Positions 59,601 to 60,000 of a stretch of DNA of 60,000 nucleotides are shown piece after piece; the stretch's first letter is position 1, and the number at the start of each line of letters is the position of its first letter. Location of the stretch: positions 1,056,001 through 1,116,000 of the forward strand of contig NC_088314.1 in the NCBI RefSeq assembly GCF_910592395.1, written 5' to 3'. The position numbers were made by a program, and so were the translations under genes. Source of the DNA: Lineus longissimus (lineage: Eukaryota > Nemertea > Pilidiophora > Heteronemertea > Lineidae). The notes under the pieces were generated by a model that ran no database searches, was not told the origin of the DNA, and saw only the letters and a program-made list of their open reading frames with translations.

Positions 59601-60000
59601 ATATTGGAAGGTTACCCTCAGCCTATCTTTTGTCATTCGCCATTAACACAACCATGCTTTGTCACAACTTGTCTTCTGCTTGGAATAAAGAATTCATGAC
59701 CGATTAGTAGGTAACAACCAATGTGAACAGCCATGGTCATTCATACTGGAACAGTTGAATAATTTAGTCACGTTGTAATGTACATGGTCAGCGCTGCCGG
59801 GCAAGTGTCATTGATCAAGTTCTAGCATAGAGGTTGTCGCGGCCAGGAAATACCGCATGGTTCCCCATTCTCCAATCAATATATACAAGTGGTATATTTT
59901 GAAATATTCTGCAAGTTCCATTGCAGATTTGCCAACATAGCTCGGGACGGCCTTATCTCATGTCTACTCGACCTTTTTGCATAGGATGGGTGAAAACTGG
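53666..60000. other. Upstream transporter intron to the window edge, no exon recognised
   Basis: I searched by eye for the missing N-terminal sugar-porter segment (a GYDTG-type motif and TM1-4) on the minus strand and did not find it. A SINE-like copy lies at 58890-59110. Other open frames are short and unrecognised. Confidence 0.5.
58890..59110 (+). repeat. tRNA-derived SINE-like copy 2
   Basis: It contains cacctctgaggtcccgggtt then cgattcctggacgctcccg (B box GGTTCGATTCC), followed by atgtgatagagagggcga and ggtttcctcctac. It shares ordered blocks with 37420-37610. Translated on the minus strand it gives an ASRNRTRDLRG-like peptide, a common signature of tRNA-derived SINEs misread as protein. 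Confidence 0.65.

Overview
This window is nuclear DNA from an animal, most likely an aquatic bilaterian invertebrate. The evidence is a laminin beta gene split into about 27 exons with GT-AG introns, a sugar transporter gene also split by introns, an active-looking BEL/Pao LTR retrotransposon, tRNA-derived SINE-like copies and long repeat-rich introns. I cannot name the species from the sequence. There are no bacterial operons, CRISPR arrays or plasmid features.

Layout, with both host genes on the minus strand. (1) About 1-3385: downstream flank and probable 3' UTR of the laminin gene. (2) 3386-33492: a laminin beta chain gene of the LAMB1/LAMB2 (LanB1) class. Exons 2-27 lie in 3386-17522. 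A 40-bp coding exon for the start of the signal peptide lies about 16 kb upstream, at 33453-33492. The 27 exons join in phase to 5283 nt, giving 1760 amino acids plus stop, close to human LAMB1 length. (3) 17757-24325: a complete 6569-bp BEL/Pao retrotransposon inside laminin intron 1, in the same orientation as the gene. It has 293-bp LTRs that look identical, a 5-bp CTTAT target duplication, a tRNA-His-type primer site and one uninterrupted 1795-aa Gag-Pol frame. (4) 33503-38291: the laminin 5' region (a possible 5' exon and promoter near 34.75-34.9 kb), a short intergenic interval, and the 3' end of the next gene. (5) 38292-53665: the last eight exons (462 aa) of a proton/myo-inositol cotransporter gene (SLC2A13/HMIT-like). 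Its N-terminal exon or exons lie beyond the right edge. (6) 53666-60000: probably intron 1 of that gene, with repeats only.

Laminin beta is a secreted basement-membrane subunit that joins alpha and gamma chains through its C-terminal coiled coil. The transporter is a plasma-membrane protein. Nothing in the sequence links the two genes functionally, but similar clusters of a CCATGGCAAC-like motif occur in the 3' region of both.

I found no convincing new biological system. The most notable points are: the very young retrotransposon next to laminin exon 2, inserted in a local tandem duplication whose other copy preserves the empty site; an atypical DRG in place of the usual protease D-S/T-G in an otherwise intact polyprotein; the isolated signal-peptide exon; the shared 3' motif clusters; and a 33/39-bp minisatellite. 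Exon boundaries were read by eye from splice sites, frame continuity and remembered family structure. No alignment or expression data were available.
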